Shown here: piece by piece, positions 53,779-62,371 of the stretch | Layout of the letters: each line of letters opens with the position of its first letter | How positions within the stretch are numbered: position 1 is the first letter of the stretch | Source: SZUA-309 sp965233675 | GTDB lineage: Bacteria > Pseudomonadota > Gammaproteobacteria > Pseudomonadales > Azotimanducaceae | NCBI GenBank assembly: GCA_965233675.1 | Contig: OZ247498.1 | Location: 1,302,001-1,366,000 of the forward strand | DNA length: 64,000 nucleotides | Reading direction: 5' to 3' | The notes under the pieces: model-generated | Seen by the model: only the letters and a program-made list of their open reading frames with translations | Told to the model about the DNA's origin: nothing | The model's database searches: none | Program-made: the position numbers and the translations under genes

Positions 53779-53984
53779 ATGGCTATAGAAATTCGGTGCC
53801 AAAACTGCAAAGAGTGGTTCCAAAGCCCCATTCAAATGGACGAGCAATCCTTCGACTCGGGTACGCTTTACGGCAACCAAGTACATGCATCCATTGCGGC
53901 GGTATGACTGGGTGTAACAAAGAGAACATGAGAACGCGGCCAGCTAACCCGGGTGAAGGGGGATTTGTAGGGCGCGCTACCTGA
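53779..53984 (+). pseudogene. zinc-ribbon protein gene with a one-base deletion
   Basis: From the ATG at 53779 the first frame gives MAIEIRCQNCKEWFQSPIQ... up to GNQV. The matching second half CIHCGGMTGCNKENMR...GGFVG is in the next frame and ends at 53984. Joined by restoring one base near 53885, the product has two C-x2-C knuckles (CQNC and CIHC), as in small zinc-ribbon proteins. No other defect is seen. Confidence 0.65.
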
Positions 53985-54034
53985 ACTGACAAAAGCGGAC
54001 GAAGCGTTTCGCTAGTTCTGAAGAAAGCACCTAT

Positions 54035-54421
54035 CTAGTCGGCACGCTCAGCGAGTTCTGCCACCAGACTGTCCGTTGCATCTCTGAGGGAATCGAGTGG
54101 GTTTTCTTCGCAGTAGTTTTCAAGGTATTTCATCACCGCAGCGCCGTCAGTCTCAGCCAGTTGGATGTGCTGACTCTGAGCACTGACATACCCCTGTACC
54201 CATGAAAACGGGATCATCCTGGCGGCAAACACAACGGCCTTTGACAGATTTTTAAAGCTATCATCAAGGCCAAATTCCTTCAGTTCTTCAGAGACCTCGT
54301 AGTCTGGGCGCTCTCCGATCTGGAGCATCTGTCCGCAGGACATCTTGCCTGGACCAACGGTTATCGGATCAGCCTCGCTCTGACCACTGATGAGAAGAAG
54401 GATTAAGAGGATAGCCCGCAT
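54035..54421 (-). CDS. small secreted protein, possibly Rap1a/HdeA-like
   Basis: 128 residues with a signal peptide (MRAILLILLLISGQSEA). The mature part has GKMSCGQMLQ at its start, WVQGYVSAQSQ in the middle, and YLENYCEENPLDSLRDATDSLVAEL at the end. This Cys ... GY(V/I)xG ... L-x-x-Y-C-x-x-(N/H)P pattern recalls the Rap1a/Tai family of small periplasmic helical proteins. The family link is tentative and the function unknown. Confidence 0.6.
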   Translation of the reverse strand: MRAILLILLLISGQSEADPITVGPGKMSCGQMLQIGERPDYEVSEELKEFGLDDSFKNLSKAVVFAARMIPFSWVQGYVSAQSQHIQLAETDGAAVMKYLENYCEENPLDSLRDATDSLVAELAERAD

Positions 54422-54853
54422 AGCAGTGACCCCGTAAGACCCGGCAATGTTAAGTCTCAGTCAGCGTACCAGCAAAGCCTGAAGTAACCGTTCTCTCCCT
54501 GCCTTCGCACCACTTCAGCCTCGTATCGCGGCTTCCGGGCAGGTGTCGCAGATTTACACTGGTCGTGGGATGTGATGCGATGGATGGAGACATAGAAGCA
54601 GTTCAACAGCGCTGGCGGGATAGCGGACCACTTGGTGCAGAGTCTTTGAAACTCCTTCTGGACTAGCGCGAAGCGAATCTTACAGAGCAACCTGCCGATC
54701 TAATCTTCGCAGCATTCGTGCGGGGCCTGACACTAGAGCAGCAGAGCGCCTGACTTGTGGGATGGAACTGGTGGAAGCAGACTAGACTTTCCGCTAGTTC
54801 TGATAAAGTGGACATTTTTTGCGACTGCACATTCTGACCGAGTTCGAACCAAT
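54422..54853. other. intergenic stretch with a degenerate duplicated segment
   Basis: 432 bp. About 54465-54570 resembles 53690-53775 at roughly two thirds of positions; the minus strand of both shows a shared peptide pattern T-P-A-R-x-x-R-x-E-A-x-V-V. The better-kept copy is part of a 77-codon minus-strand frame (54457-54690, ending GYFRLCWYAD). They are probably relics of a duplicated small gene. Nothing else is recognised. Confidence 0.35.
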
Positions 54854-55534
54854 CTAGACAGAAAGGGTTTCGTGCTCGTCAGGCAGGCTTCGGCTGTGGG
54901 ATTTTGCCCTAATACCGAGCAAACCCAAGCCAGTCAGAAACAGCCAGACGGCACCAGGGAGAGGGACAGCGGCAACGTCGGACCGAATCATTGGAGTCGG
55001 GCCATAGTCCCAGAACGTTGCAGATTGAACAATGTTGGATTCTACAAACCCTTGCGTGTACGGCCGCCCGAACAACGTCGAGTCTAGAATAATCTGAAGG
55101 CTGTAACCGCTCCAAAAAATATGGTTTGGATAATTTTCGATGGGACGAAGATACGAGCCAAATACCTCCTCGAAGAAGTAGTCACCAATACTTTGGCCAG
55201 AGAAGACTTGGCTATAGTGTTCGGCGTTTTCAGCCATCTCTTGAAGGCCGATATTCGTCTCAAAGAGTTCTACTATTTCAGAGGTTGAGGCTAGACTGTA
55301 ACCAGTGCCAGTAAGCGCATCCCCAAAGTCTAAAGGGTGCACATCGTGGTAGGCGGAGTAGTCGTTTTCGAAAGTGAGCCACGTATGGCCAGACTCGGAA
55401 TCAAGAAAAGTTGTATAGGAAACGCCATCGATGACAGCATCATCCCACCTAATAACCGTCGCGCTGGCTGAGGCTGATACCAAACCAGTCGTCATAAGCG
55501 TGCCGCACAGGCAGGAAAGAACTACTAAACGCAT
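54854..55534 (-). CDS. VPLPA-CTERM secreted protein (island B paralogue)
   Basis: 226 residues from the ATG at 55534, chosen because it opens a good signal peptide (MRLVVLSCLCGTLMTTGLVSASASA). The mature part parallels the island A protein block by block (VIRWDDAVIDGVSYTTFLDSESGHTWLTF, GTGYSLASTSEIVELFETNIGLQEM). The sorting tail VPLPGAVWLFLTGLGLLGIRAKS is nearly identical, followed by 13 extra residues. It is on the opposite strand to its paralogue. Confidence 0.88.
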   Translation of the reverse strand: MRLVVLSCLCGTLMTTGLVSASASATVIRWDDAVIDGVSYTTFLDSESGHTWLTFENDYSAYHDVHPLDFGDALTGTGYSLASTSEIVELFETNIGLQEMAENAEHYSQVFSGQSIGDYFFEEVFGSYLRPIENYPNHIFWSGYSLQIILDSTLFGRPYTQGFVESNIVQSATFWDYGPTPMIRSDVAAVPLPGAVWLFLTGLGLLGIRAKSHSRSLPDEHETLSV

Positions 55535-55856
55535 ATTTCTCTCTCCCCAGGGAAACAGTTCGAGACTAGCATGTTTGTACAAAAAACTGTCGTAAATAAG
55601 ATGTATAAGTGATCTAGCCAGATCAGCAAAGCCAGCACTGGTTTTTCATTTGCGTGTTTTCGGTGAATTGATTTGTTAATTCACGCCTCAAGGATAGTGA
55701 AGCGAGCACCGCGAAAGGCTGAGTTTCTATTTCAAACTGGTTGGTGCAATAGTGGTGCACCACCCTGCCCCAGACGCCATTTTTCACACCATTGCACACT
55801 AGCTAAGTCTTTGTATTTATTGGTGTAGATGTGGTGCATAGGTGTCCAAATTCGCA
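55535..55856. other. upstream region of the island B VPLPA gene
   Basis: 322 bp of AT-rich DNA up to the third attachment repeat. It contains short repeated phrases such as GGTGCA, GTGGTGCA and GGTGTAGATGTGGTGCA around 55740-55840. No gene is recognised. The promoter of the minus-strand gene at 55534 must lie here. Confidence 0.4.
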
Positions 55857-55914
55857 CTTGAAAACCAGCGTGGGGTAAAACTCACCGTGGGTTCGAATCC
55901 CACCCCCTCCGCCA
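55857..55914 (+). repeat. attachment-site repeat, third copy of the tRNA-Ser 3' end
   Basis: 58 bases identical to 48188-48245 and 52834-52891; the right boundary of the tandem islands. Core-type sequence resumes after it. Confidence 0.95.
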
Positions 55915-55946
55915 TCTGACGAAAATTACAACGAATACCGGTTAAC

Positions 55947-55976
55947 GAAAAACGGGAGCATCAAGCTCCCGTTTTC
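55947..55976. terminator. bidirectional Rho-independent terminator
   Basis: Stem ACGGGAGC/GCTCCCGT (55952-55959 with 55965-55972), preceded by AAAA and followed by TTTT. It lies 23 bp past the stop of the minus-strand gene at 55999. Confidence 0.85.
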
Positions 55977-55998
55977 TTATCCGCGTGTAGACCGCAGA

Positions 55999-56640
55999 TC
56001 AGGCGGTAGCCGTCTGCCGCTTGCGGAAGAAGCCGAAGCCGGCCAGACCGGACAGAAACAATACCAGCGCACCTGGGAGCGGTACGGCGGCCACTTCGAT
56101 GCCGGCCAGCGAATAGTCGCTATGTCTGCCCTGGGCCCAGAACAGCAGTTCGGTAACGCCGCTGCCTGTGATGCCCGTCATCACGAAACCACCGATGTCC
56201 GCGCTGCCACCGACTGTGTAGGAGGCCGCACCGCTGCTGCCGTAGGTCGCAACGCCTGCGTACTCCGGTTCGCTGCTGAACAGATCAAGGAGAAAAACGT
56301 CCATGACCTCAATGGGCGAAGAGAATGTAACTCGCAGAACCTCGCTGTACCGGGTGATCTCATCGTCGCCGATACCGATCCCGTCACCGACACAACCCAG
56401 CCCTGCACCAGCACCGGCACCTGCGCTGCAGCCACCACTGTCGAGATCGTTGAAGGTCAGGTCGGCATCCCAGCCGTATGCCCTCAGGGTGACGTCACCG
56501 ACGCCGGCGATGTTTTCGGTGTGTGAGGAACCTGAGGCTTCCACCCCGGACCAGACATCGGAGGTGAAATCGATCAGCAGCGCATTGGCGCCACTTGCAA
56601 AGCTCAGGAACGCGAGACCCATGAGTGTCTGTCTAATCAT
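55999..56640 (-). CDS. VPLPA-CTERM secreted protein
   Basis: 213 residues: signal peptide (MIRQTLMGLAFLSFASGANA), a glycine-rich beta-type domain with a short Ala-Gly repeat (CSAGAGAGAGLGC), and the sorting tail VPLPGALVLFLSGLAGFGFFRKRQTATA. This is the canonical VPLPA-CTERM form with hydrophobic helix and basic end. It lies just outside island B, has its own terminator, and is a likely substrate of the exosortase at 8248-9804. Confidence 0.88.
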   Translation of the reverse strand: MIRQTLMGLAFLSFASGANALLIDFTSDVWSGVEASGSSHTENIAGVGDVTLRAYGWDADLTFNDLDSGGCSAGAGAGAGLGCVGDGIGIGDDEITRYSEVLRVTFSSPIEVMDVFLLDLFSSEPEYAGVATYGSSGAASYTVGGSADIGGFVMTGITGSGVTELLFWAQGRHSDYSLAGIEVAAVPLPGALVLFLSGLAGFGFFRKRQTATA

Positions 56641-56936
56641 TGGAGAACCAATCCTTATTCACTTTCTTAAAGCGCCATTGCACGAAGCTGGGATATTCGT
56701 ACACACAGGCTCCCTCGGAACTTACTGAGGTATTAAAGCAGGATTCGTACCCATTTGAGGTGCGTTCTAATGTACTGATTCTTATGAGTTTACTTACATC
56801 CCGCACAACGAATGTAAAATTTTCCGACACATTTCGGTAAATCGAGTCATCTGGCTGTCACATTAATCGACACCCGCACAATCCTGGCCGGTATTCTCCG
56901 GTTTCGCCAGGATCACCTGCCGCCTAGAATTCGCGC

Positions 56937-57287
56937 ATGAAGTTCGTGCTTGCCGTCCACTCCGCCTCTGATCCCCATGCAAACCGCTTTGCTGAAGCCG
57001 CCGTTAAGGCCGGGCACGAGATCTCCCTGGTGTTCTTTTACCAGGATGGCATTCAGGCTGCGGACCGGGAACAGACTGACGGTGAACGATGGCAGCAGCT
57101 GGCGGCTGAACACGCGATTCCTCTCGCCGTCTGCATCGGCGCCGCCGCCCGCCGGGAGCTGCTGGATGAATCGGCGCCGGCGTCTTCGGGTCGAGTCCGG
57201 CAGGGCTTCGAAGTGGTCGGGCTGGGTCAGTACATCGGTGCGCTGGTTGAAGCCGACCGACTCATCACCTTCGCTGGTGACAGATGA
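56937..57287 (+). CDS. tusD: sulfurtransferase TusD
   Basis: 116-residue DsrE-family protein with the active-site cysteine Cys66 in PLAVCIGAAARREL. In the TusBCD hexamer it relays sulfur from TusA towards TusE and MnmA for 2-thiouridine in tRNA wobble positions. It begins MKFVLAVHSA like its relatives. Its end overlaps tusC by four bases. Confidence 0.93.
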   Translation: MKFVLAVHSASDPHANRFAEAAVKAGHEISLVFFYQDGIQAADREQTDGERWQQLAAEHAIPLAVCIGAAARRELLDESAPASSGRVRQGFEVVGLGQYIGALVEADRLITFAGDR

Positions 57288-57622
57288 GCAAGCGCCTTCT
57301 CTCCCTGCATCGACATCCACCGGGCCGCGAAGCCGGGGAAGCACTGGATGCGGTACTGGTGGCCGGGGTCTTTGATCAGCAGGTTGCCCTCCTCTTCCGG
57401 GAATCCGGCGTACGGCAGTTGCTGAGCAGCGAGCTGACAGACGAGATGTGCGAGGCCGTGTGTTCACTGCCGGATTACGGTATCGGTGCTGTTTATGTGT
57501 GCGGGGACGCGCTGCACGCAGCCGGGCTGACGCCTGAAGACCTGCTCATCGACGTGCAGGTACTGTCCGCCGCAGAACAGGCCGAGCTGCTGGCCCGGCA
57601 GGACATGGTGCTCTGCGACTGA
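57284..57622 (+). CDS. tusC: sulfur relay protein TusC
   Basis: 112 residues, DsrF-like: SLHRHPPGREAGEALDAVLVAGVFDQQVALLF and a C-terminal LLARQDMVLCD. It is the non-catalytic partner of TusD. Start and stop overlap the neighbouring tus genes, so the three are translated as a coupled set. Confidence 0.92.
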   Translation: MSKRLLSLHRHPPGREAGEALDAVLVAGVFDQQVALLFRESGVRQLLSSELTDEMCEAVCSLPDYGIGAVYVCGDALHAAGLTPEDLLIDVQVLSAAEQAELLARQDMVLCD

Positions 57623-57873
57623 TGGCCTGCCTGCACCTCGTTAACAGCGAACGGGCACTCGCAGCCTGTATGACGGTAGCCGTCGAACAGGATGCCATTC
57701 TGTTGCTCGGGCCCGTGGCGGCTCGCCTGACGGTCGAGGATGTGGATCGCCCTCTACTGGTCCTGGCCGACGACCTGCCACCGGGAACCTCTCTCGAGGC
57801 AGGGGTCCAGTCAATCGACTACGCGACGTTCGTTTCGCTCGCGGCAGCTCATCAACCCATCATCACATGGTGA
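57622..57873 (+). CDS. tusB: sulfur relay protein TusB
   Basis: 83 residues, DsrH-like, with LHLVNSERALAACMTV at the start, DAILLLGPVA in the middle and the family's terminal aromatic residue (IITW). Its ATG uses the last base of the tusC stop codon. tusE is not in the window. Confidence 0.88.
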   Translation: MACLHLVNSERALAACMTVAVEQDAILLLGPVAARLTVEDVDRPLLVLADDLPPGTSLEAGVQSIDYATFVSLAAAHQPIITW

Positions 57874-57941
57874 TGATGCCATCACCTGGCGCTGATGCGG
57901 CTGCTACATCGTCGCGCCTGTGCCCAAAGAGTGGCTGAACC

Positions 57942-59297
57942 TCAGCCCGTCATCCGGTGAGCGACGACCTCGCCGACGATGATCGTGGTCGGGCCTCTTA
58001 CCCCGGCGTCCCGGACCTTGCCGGCCAGATCGGTAAGTGTGCCCACGACGACCCGCTGTTCAGGATAAGTGGCCTTTTCCACCAACGCGGCTGGGGTGTC
58101 CGGCGATCGCCCATGTTCTATGAGCGATGCGAATATTTCTTCGATACCGGACAACCCCATGTACAGGACCACCGTCTGTCCGGCGTGCGCCAGTTCTGGC
58201 CAGTCCAAATTGATCCGGTTTTCGGCTCTGTGTCCGGTGACGAAACGGACGGACTGTGAGACTTCTCGGTAGGTCAGGGGGATGCCGGCATAGCTTGCCG
58301 AGCCGGAGGCAGCGGTGATCCCCGGCACGGCGACCACTTCCACCCCCGCCGCCATCAGCGTTTCCACTTCTTCGCCACCCCGGCCGAAGATGAACGGGTC
58401 GCCGCCTTTTAAGCGGACGACGGCCTTGCCGGCCATTGCCTCGTCCCGCATCAGTTCATTGATGGCTTCCTGCCGGGTGCTGGGTGCCCGCCATTTCTTT
58501 CCGACGTACACCTGCGCCGCGTCCCGCCGGGCGTAGTCGAGGATCTGCCGGTTGACCAGATTGTCGTAGAGAATCACGTCGGCGGATTGAATGAGCCGCA
58601 AGGCTTTGAGCGTGAGGAGTTCCGGGTCACCCGGGCCGGCACCAACGATGGCCACCCAGCCCGTTTTCTGAACCTTGAGCGCCGCCTCGAACCTTGCCTC
58701 GGCGGTCTGCGCATCTCCCCGATAGACGGCTTCAGCAACAGGCCCTTCCACCACCCTCTGCCAGAGCCGCTGGCGACCGGCGATGGTCGGAACGGCAGAT
58801 TTCACCCGATCGCGTCGGTCCCGGACAAACGCCGCCAGGGCTCCGAGCCGGGCAGGCAGTCGTGCTTCCAGCCAGCCACGTACCACCCGCGCCATGGTGG
58901 GCGAGGCGCCGCCTGTGGAGATGGCCACCAGAACCGGAGAGCGGTCGACGATGCCCGGAAATATCACGTTGGACAGTGCCGGTTGATCAACGCTGTTGAT
59001 CGGTACGCCGGCCGCAAGACAGTCTTCGTAAACGCCGGCATTCACCTGCCCGTCGTCGGTGGCGCTCACCACCAGCCGCATGCCTGCCACGTCGGTTGAG
59101 CGGTACGCCCGAACGTCGGTTTCGAGGGCGTGCTCGGCGACCAGTGCCCGGGTCTCATCGGACAACCTCGGCGAAACGATGCGGACCGACGCCCCTGCCC
59201 GGCACAACAGACTGATCTTCCGGGCCGCCACTTCCCCGCCGCCAACCACGAGCACCGGCTGTCCCTGCAGCCGGAAAAAAAGGGGTAGATAGTCCAT
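57942..59297 (-). CDS. cysG: siroheme synthase, bifunctional
   Basis: 451 residues. The N-terminal precorrin-2 dehydrogenase/ferrochelatase part starts MDYLPLFFRLQGQPVLVVGGGEVAARK and contains STGGASPTMAR. The C-terminal uroporphyrinogen-III C-methyltransferase starts near 215 with VGAGPGDPELLTLKAL and includes LKGGDPFIFGRGGEE and VPGITAASGSASYAGIPLTYR. It makes siroheme for sulfite and nitrite reductases. It lies 17 bp downstream of serS on the same strand. Confidence 0.96.
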   Translation of the reverse strand: MDYLPLFFRLQGQPVLVVGGGEVAARKISLLCRAGASVRIVSPRLSDETRALVAEHALETDVRAYRSTDVAGMRLVVSATDDGQVNAGVYEDCLAAGVPINSVDQPALSNVIFPGIVDRSPVLVAISTGGASPTMARVVRGWLEARLPARLGALAAFVRDRRDRVKSAVPTIAGRQRLWQRVVEGPVAEAVYRGDAQTAEARFEAALKVQKTGWVAIVGAGPGDPELLTLKALRLIQSADVILYDNLVNRQILDYARRDAAQVYVGKKWRAPSTRQEAINELMRDEAMAGKAVVRLKGGDPFIFGRGGEEVETLMAAGVEVVAVPGITAASGSASYAGIPLTYREVSQSVRFVTGHRAENRINLDWPELAHAGQTVVLYMGLSGIEEIFASLIEHGRSPDTPAALVEKATYPEQRVVVGTLTDLAGKVRDAGVRGPTTIIVGEVVAHRMTG

Positions 59298-59314
59298 GGG
59301 CAGACGTGGGCCGG

Positions 59315-60592
59315 TCAGGCGAGCTCGAGCACGTCGAGTCCGCCCATGTAGGGCTTCAGCACATCCGGCACGTGCACATTGCCGTCACCGTCCTGGTAGT
59401 TCTCCAGTACGGCGACCAGAGTGCGGCCGACGGCGAGGCCGGAGCCATTCAGCGTATGCACCAGCTCCGGCTTGCCGGTTTCCGGATTGCGGTAGCGGGC
59501 CTGCATCCGCCGCGCCTGGAAATCGAGCATGTTGGAGCATGACGAGATTTCTCGATACTGGTTCTGCCCGGGCAGCCACACCTCGAGGTCATAGGTCTTG
59601 GCCGCGGAGAAACCCAGGTCGCCGCCACAGAGAACGACCGTTCGGAACGGCAGCTCCAGCTTGCGCAGAATCACCCGCGCCGCCTCTGTCAGCGACTCAA
59701 GCGCCTGCCAGGAATCTTCCGGCCGGACGATGTGCACCAGTTCCACCTTCTCGAACTGATGCTGGCGGATCATGCCCCGGGTATCCCGTCCATAGCTGCC
59801 GGCCTCGCTGCGGAAGCAGGGCGTGTGACAGACGTGCTTCAACGGCAGCCGGTCCGCGTCGATGATCTGATCGCGGTAAATGTTAGTCACCGGGACTTCC
59901 GCAGTCGGAGCCAGATAGAAATCGGACGCACTGTCGATATGAAACTGGTCCTCGGCGAACTTCGGGAGCTGGCCGGTGCCGTACAGCGAGTCCTCGTTGA
60001 CGATATACGGCACATACACTTCTTCGTAGCCGTGCTCGGTGATGTGCGTGTCGATCATGAACTGCGTCAGCGCCCGGTGCAGCCGGACCAGATTGCCGCG
60101 CATGACGACAAACCGGCTGCCGGTGATCTTTGCCGCCACCTCGAAGTCGAGAGCGCCGTTGTCGGTCAGGTCGACGTGATCTTTGGGTTCAAAGTTGAAT
60201 GACGGCGGTTCCCCCCAGCGATCCACTTCCACGTTGTCCGTCTCATCCTTCCCGACCGGCACCGAATCGTCCGGGAGATTCGGAATGCCCTGGAGAAAGG
60301 TCTGCAGATCTTCCTGCAGAGCGTCGAACCGGCCTTTGGCAGCATCGAGGCGAACGCCCAGGTCACCGACTTCCGCTTTCAGCGGTTCGATGTCTTCGCC
60401 AGCCGCCTTGGCCTGACCGATGGACCGGGACTTGGCGTTGCGCTCGCTCTGCAACTGCTCGGTTTCCGTCTGCAGCACACGACGCTCTGCCTCGAGCGCT
60501 TCGAAACGGTCGACGTCGAAGTCGAACCCTTTGACCTTGAGCTTCGCCCGAACCGCCTCGGGGTCGGCGCGAAGCACCTTGCTGTCCAACAT
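59315..60592 (-). CDS. serS: seryl-tRNA synthetase
   Basis: 425 residues. N-terminal antiparallel coiled-coil arm (about 27-100) that contacts the long variable arm of tRNA-Ser, then the class II catalytic core: TAEVPVTN, motif 2 CFRSEAGSYGRDTRGMIRQHQFEKVELV, and motif 3 LNGSGLAVGRTLVAVLENYQ. Position in the ftsK-lolA-rarA-crcB-serS order is conserved in gammaproteobacteria. Confidence 0.97.
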   Translation of the reverse strand: MLDSKVLRADPEAVRAKLKVKGFDFDVDRFEALEAERRVLQTETEQLQSERNAKSRSIGQAKAAGEDIEPLKAEVGDLGVRLDAAKGRFDALQEDLQTFLQGIPNLPDDSVPVGKDETDNVEVDRWGEPPSFNFEPKDHVDLTDNGALDFEVAAKITGSRFVVMRGNLVRLHRALTQFMIDTHITEHGYEEVYVPYIVNEDSLYGTGQLPKFAEDQFHIDSASDFYLAPTAEVPVTNIYRDQIIDADRLPLKHVCHTPCFRSEAGSYGRDTRGMIRQHQFEKVELVHIVRPEDSWQALESLTEAARVILRKLELPFRTVVLCGGDLGFSAAKTYDLEVWLPGQNQYREISSCSNMLDFQARRMQARYRNPETGKPELVHTLNGSGLAVGRTLVAVLENYQDGDGNVHVPDVLKPYMGGLDVLELA

Positions 60593-60666
60593 CGAACTTT
60601 CCTGAATCTCTCGTTAGTGAAGTGTCTGGCGAATCTGTCTGCTGACGGCCGTCTGCCAGTCTACCG

Positions 60667-61035
60667 TCAGCCAGTGGCCAGGCGTTGCCCGGCCCAGGCT
60701 GCCAGCATGCAACCGAGCAGACTGGCCAGCACATAACAGGTTGCCGCCGTCAGCCGTCCGCCTTCCACAAGTCCCACCGTTTCCAGCGAAAATGCCGAAA
60801 AGGTCGTGAATCCACCAAGGAAGCCGACCACCAGCAGGTAGCGGCCCCAGGCTTCGAACCAGCCATGCTGCCCGTAGAGGCCCCACAACAGGCCGATGCC
60901 CAGCGAGCCGGCGATGTTAATGACTAAGGTCGGCCAGGGGAACTGTCCCGGCACGAAAAAGACGGTGCTCAGAAGAAAACGGGCGGAGGCCCCGCCTGCT
61001 CCACCGAGGGCGACCCAGAGCAACCCTTCAACCAT
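60667..61035 (-). CDS. crcB: fluoride channel CrcB/Fluc
   Basis: 122 residues with four membrane helices, as expected for this dual-topology dimeric channel. GGAGGASARFLLS at the start, N-I-A-G-S-L-G-I-G-L-L with the conserved Asn, and GFLGGFTTFSAFSLE containing the phenylalanine-box residues. It exports fluoride. The start at 61035 overlaps the rarA stop by eight bases. No fluoride riboswitch is seen because the upstream region is coding. Confidence 0.94.
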   Translation of the reverse strand: MVEGLLWVALGGAGGASARFLLSTVFFVPGQFPWPTLVINIAGSLGIGLLWGLYGQHGWFEAWGRYLLVVGFLGGFTTFSAFSLETVGLVEGGRLTAATCYVLASLLGCMLAAWAGQRLATG

Positions 61036-62371
61036 CGTCCCTTTCCCTGCTGCTTTTGTTGCCTGTGCTGTTTTTGCCGCGCTGCGCATCGGCGCGCTGG
61101 TCCAGTTGCCGCAGGCGAGCCAGTCTGTCCCGGATTTTGACTTCCAGCCCCTGTGCGGCGGGCTCGTAATAGCTGGCTGGCGCCATATCTTCCGGCCAGT
61201 AGGACTCGCCAGCGGCATACGCCTGGGCTTCGTCGTGGGCGTAGCGATAACCATCGCCGTGCCCGAGTTCTTTCATCAAACGGGTGGGTGCATTGCGCAG
61301 ATGCAGCGGTACGGGCTGGGAGCCACTCTCCTTCACGTGCGCCATGGCCGCGCCAAATGCTTTGTAGGCTGCATTACTCTTCGGGACGCTGGCCAGATAC
61401 AGCACAGCCTGAGCCAGGGCCAGCTCTCCCTCGGGCGAACCCAGCCGATCATAGGCATCCCAGGCTGCCATGGCGATCTGCAGGCCCCGTGGATCCGCGT
61501 TACCGATGTCTTCGCTGGCCATGCGAACGAGCCGACGGGCGATATAGAGAGGATCACAGCCGCCATCGAGCATCCGGCAGAGCCAGTAGAGGGCAGGATC
61601 CGGCGCACTGCCCCGGACGGCTTTGTGCAGGGCGGAAATCTGGTCGTAGAAGGCGTCGCCTCCTTTGTCGAAACGTCGATACCGACTGCCGGCGGCCTCA
61701 CTGACCGTTCGTTCGTCGATCGCGCCGTCGGCAAGCTGGGCGGCGACTTCGAGCAGGTTCAGGCAACGCCGTGCATCCCCATCCGCCAGGTCGCAGAGCA
61801 GCGCGCACGCCTCCGGCTCGATATCGATGCGCAGTTCATCGGCACAGGCCCGGTCTACCAGTGTTCTCAGGTCGTCCGCCTGCAGGGAACGGAGCACGTA
61901 CACCCGGGCCCGGGAGAGCAGCGCCGCATTGACTTCGAAGGAGGGATTTTCCGTGGTTGCGCCGATGAAGGTGACGGTGCCCTTCTCCACATGAGGCAGA
62001 AAGGCATCCTGTTGTGCTTTGTTGAACCGATGCACTTCGTCCACGAACAGCACCGTATGCTCGCCTAGCCCCTGAACGGCTTCCGCTTCGGCGACGGCCG
62101 CGCGCACGTCCTTCACGCCGGACAACACGGCGGACAGACTGATCCAGTGCGCGTCGGAAGCGGATGCGAGCAGTCGCGCCAGGGTGGTTTTACCCGTACC
62201 GGGCGGACCCCAGAGAATCATGGAATGCAGACGGCCTTCGTCCGCGGCCCGGGCCAGCGGTTTTCCGGGCGCGAGCAGATGCTGCTGACCGACAAAGCCG
62301 GTCAGGGTTTTCGGACGCATCCGATCGGCTAACGGGGCCGAGTTTTCGAGAGCATCATCCGCCGATGACAT
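61028..62371 (-). CDS. rarA: replication-associated recombination protein RarA
   Basis: 447 residues from the ATG at 62371 (an upstream ATG at 62398 would add nine). Clamp-loader-like AAA+ ATPase acting at stalled replication forks. It has PLADRMRPKTLTGFVGQQHLL, Walker A WGPPGTGKTTLA, Walker B VLFVDEVHRFNKAQQDAFLP, and sensor 1 FIGATTENPSFEVNAALLSRA. The C-terminal part (YLPEGE-type LGSPEGELALAQAV) is standard. It overlaps the end of lolA by 17 bases. Confidence 0.95.
   Translation of the reverse strand: MSSADDALENSAPLADRMRPKTLTGFVGQQHLLAPGKPLARAADEGRLHSMILWGPPGTGKTTLARLLASASDAHWISLSAVLSGVKDVRAAVAEAEAVQGLGEHTVLFVDEVHRFNKAQQDAFLPHVEKGTVTFIGATTENPSFEVNAALLSRARVYVLRSLQADDLRTLVDRACADELRIDIEPEACALLCDLADGDARRCLNLLEVAAQLADGAIDERTVSEAAGSRYRRFDKGGDAFYDQISALHKAVRGSAPDPALYWLCRMLDGGCDPLYIARRLVRMASEDIGNADPRGLQIAMAAWDAYDRLGSPEGELALAQAVLYLASVPKSNAAYKAFGAAMAHVKESGSQPVPLHLRNAPTRLMKELGHGDGYRYAHDEAQAYAAGESYWPEDMAPASYYEPAAQGLEVKIRDRLARLRQLDQRADAQRGKNSTGNKSSRERDDG

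Larger units (their letters stand above)
52892..55914. mobile_element. tRNA-Ser island B
   Basis: 3.0 kb between the second and third copies of the 58-bp repeat. It contains an integrase remnant at the left, hypothetical genes, a frameshifted zinc-ribbon gene and a VPLPA-CTERM protein. It appears to be a decayed relic of a larger element. Confidence 0.75.
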
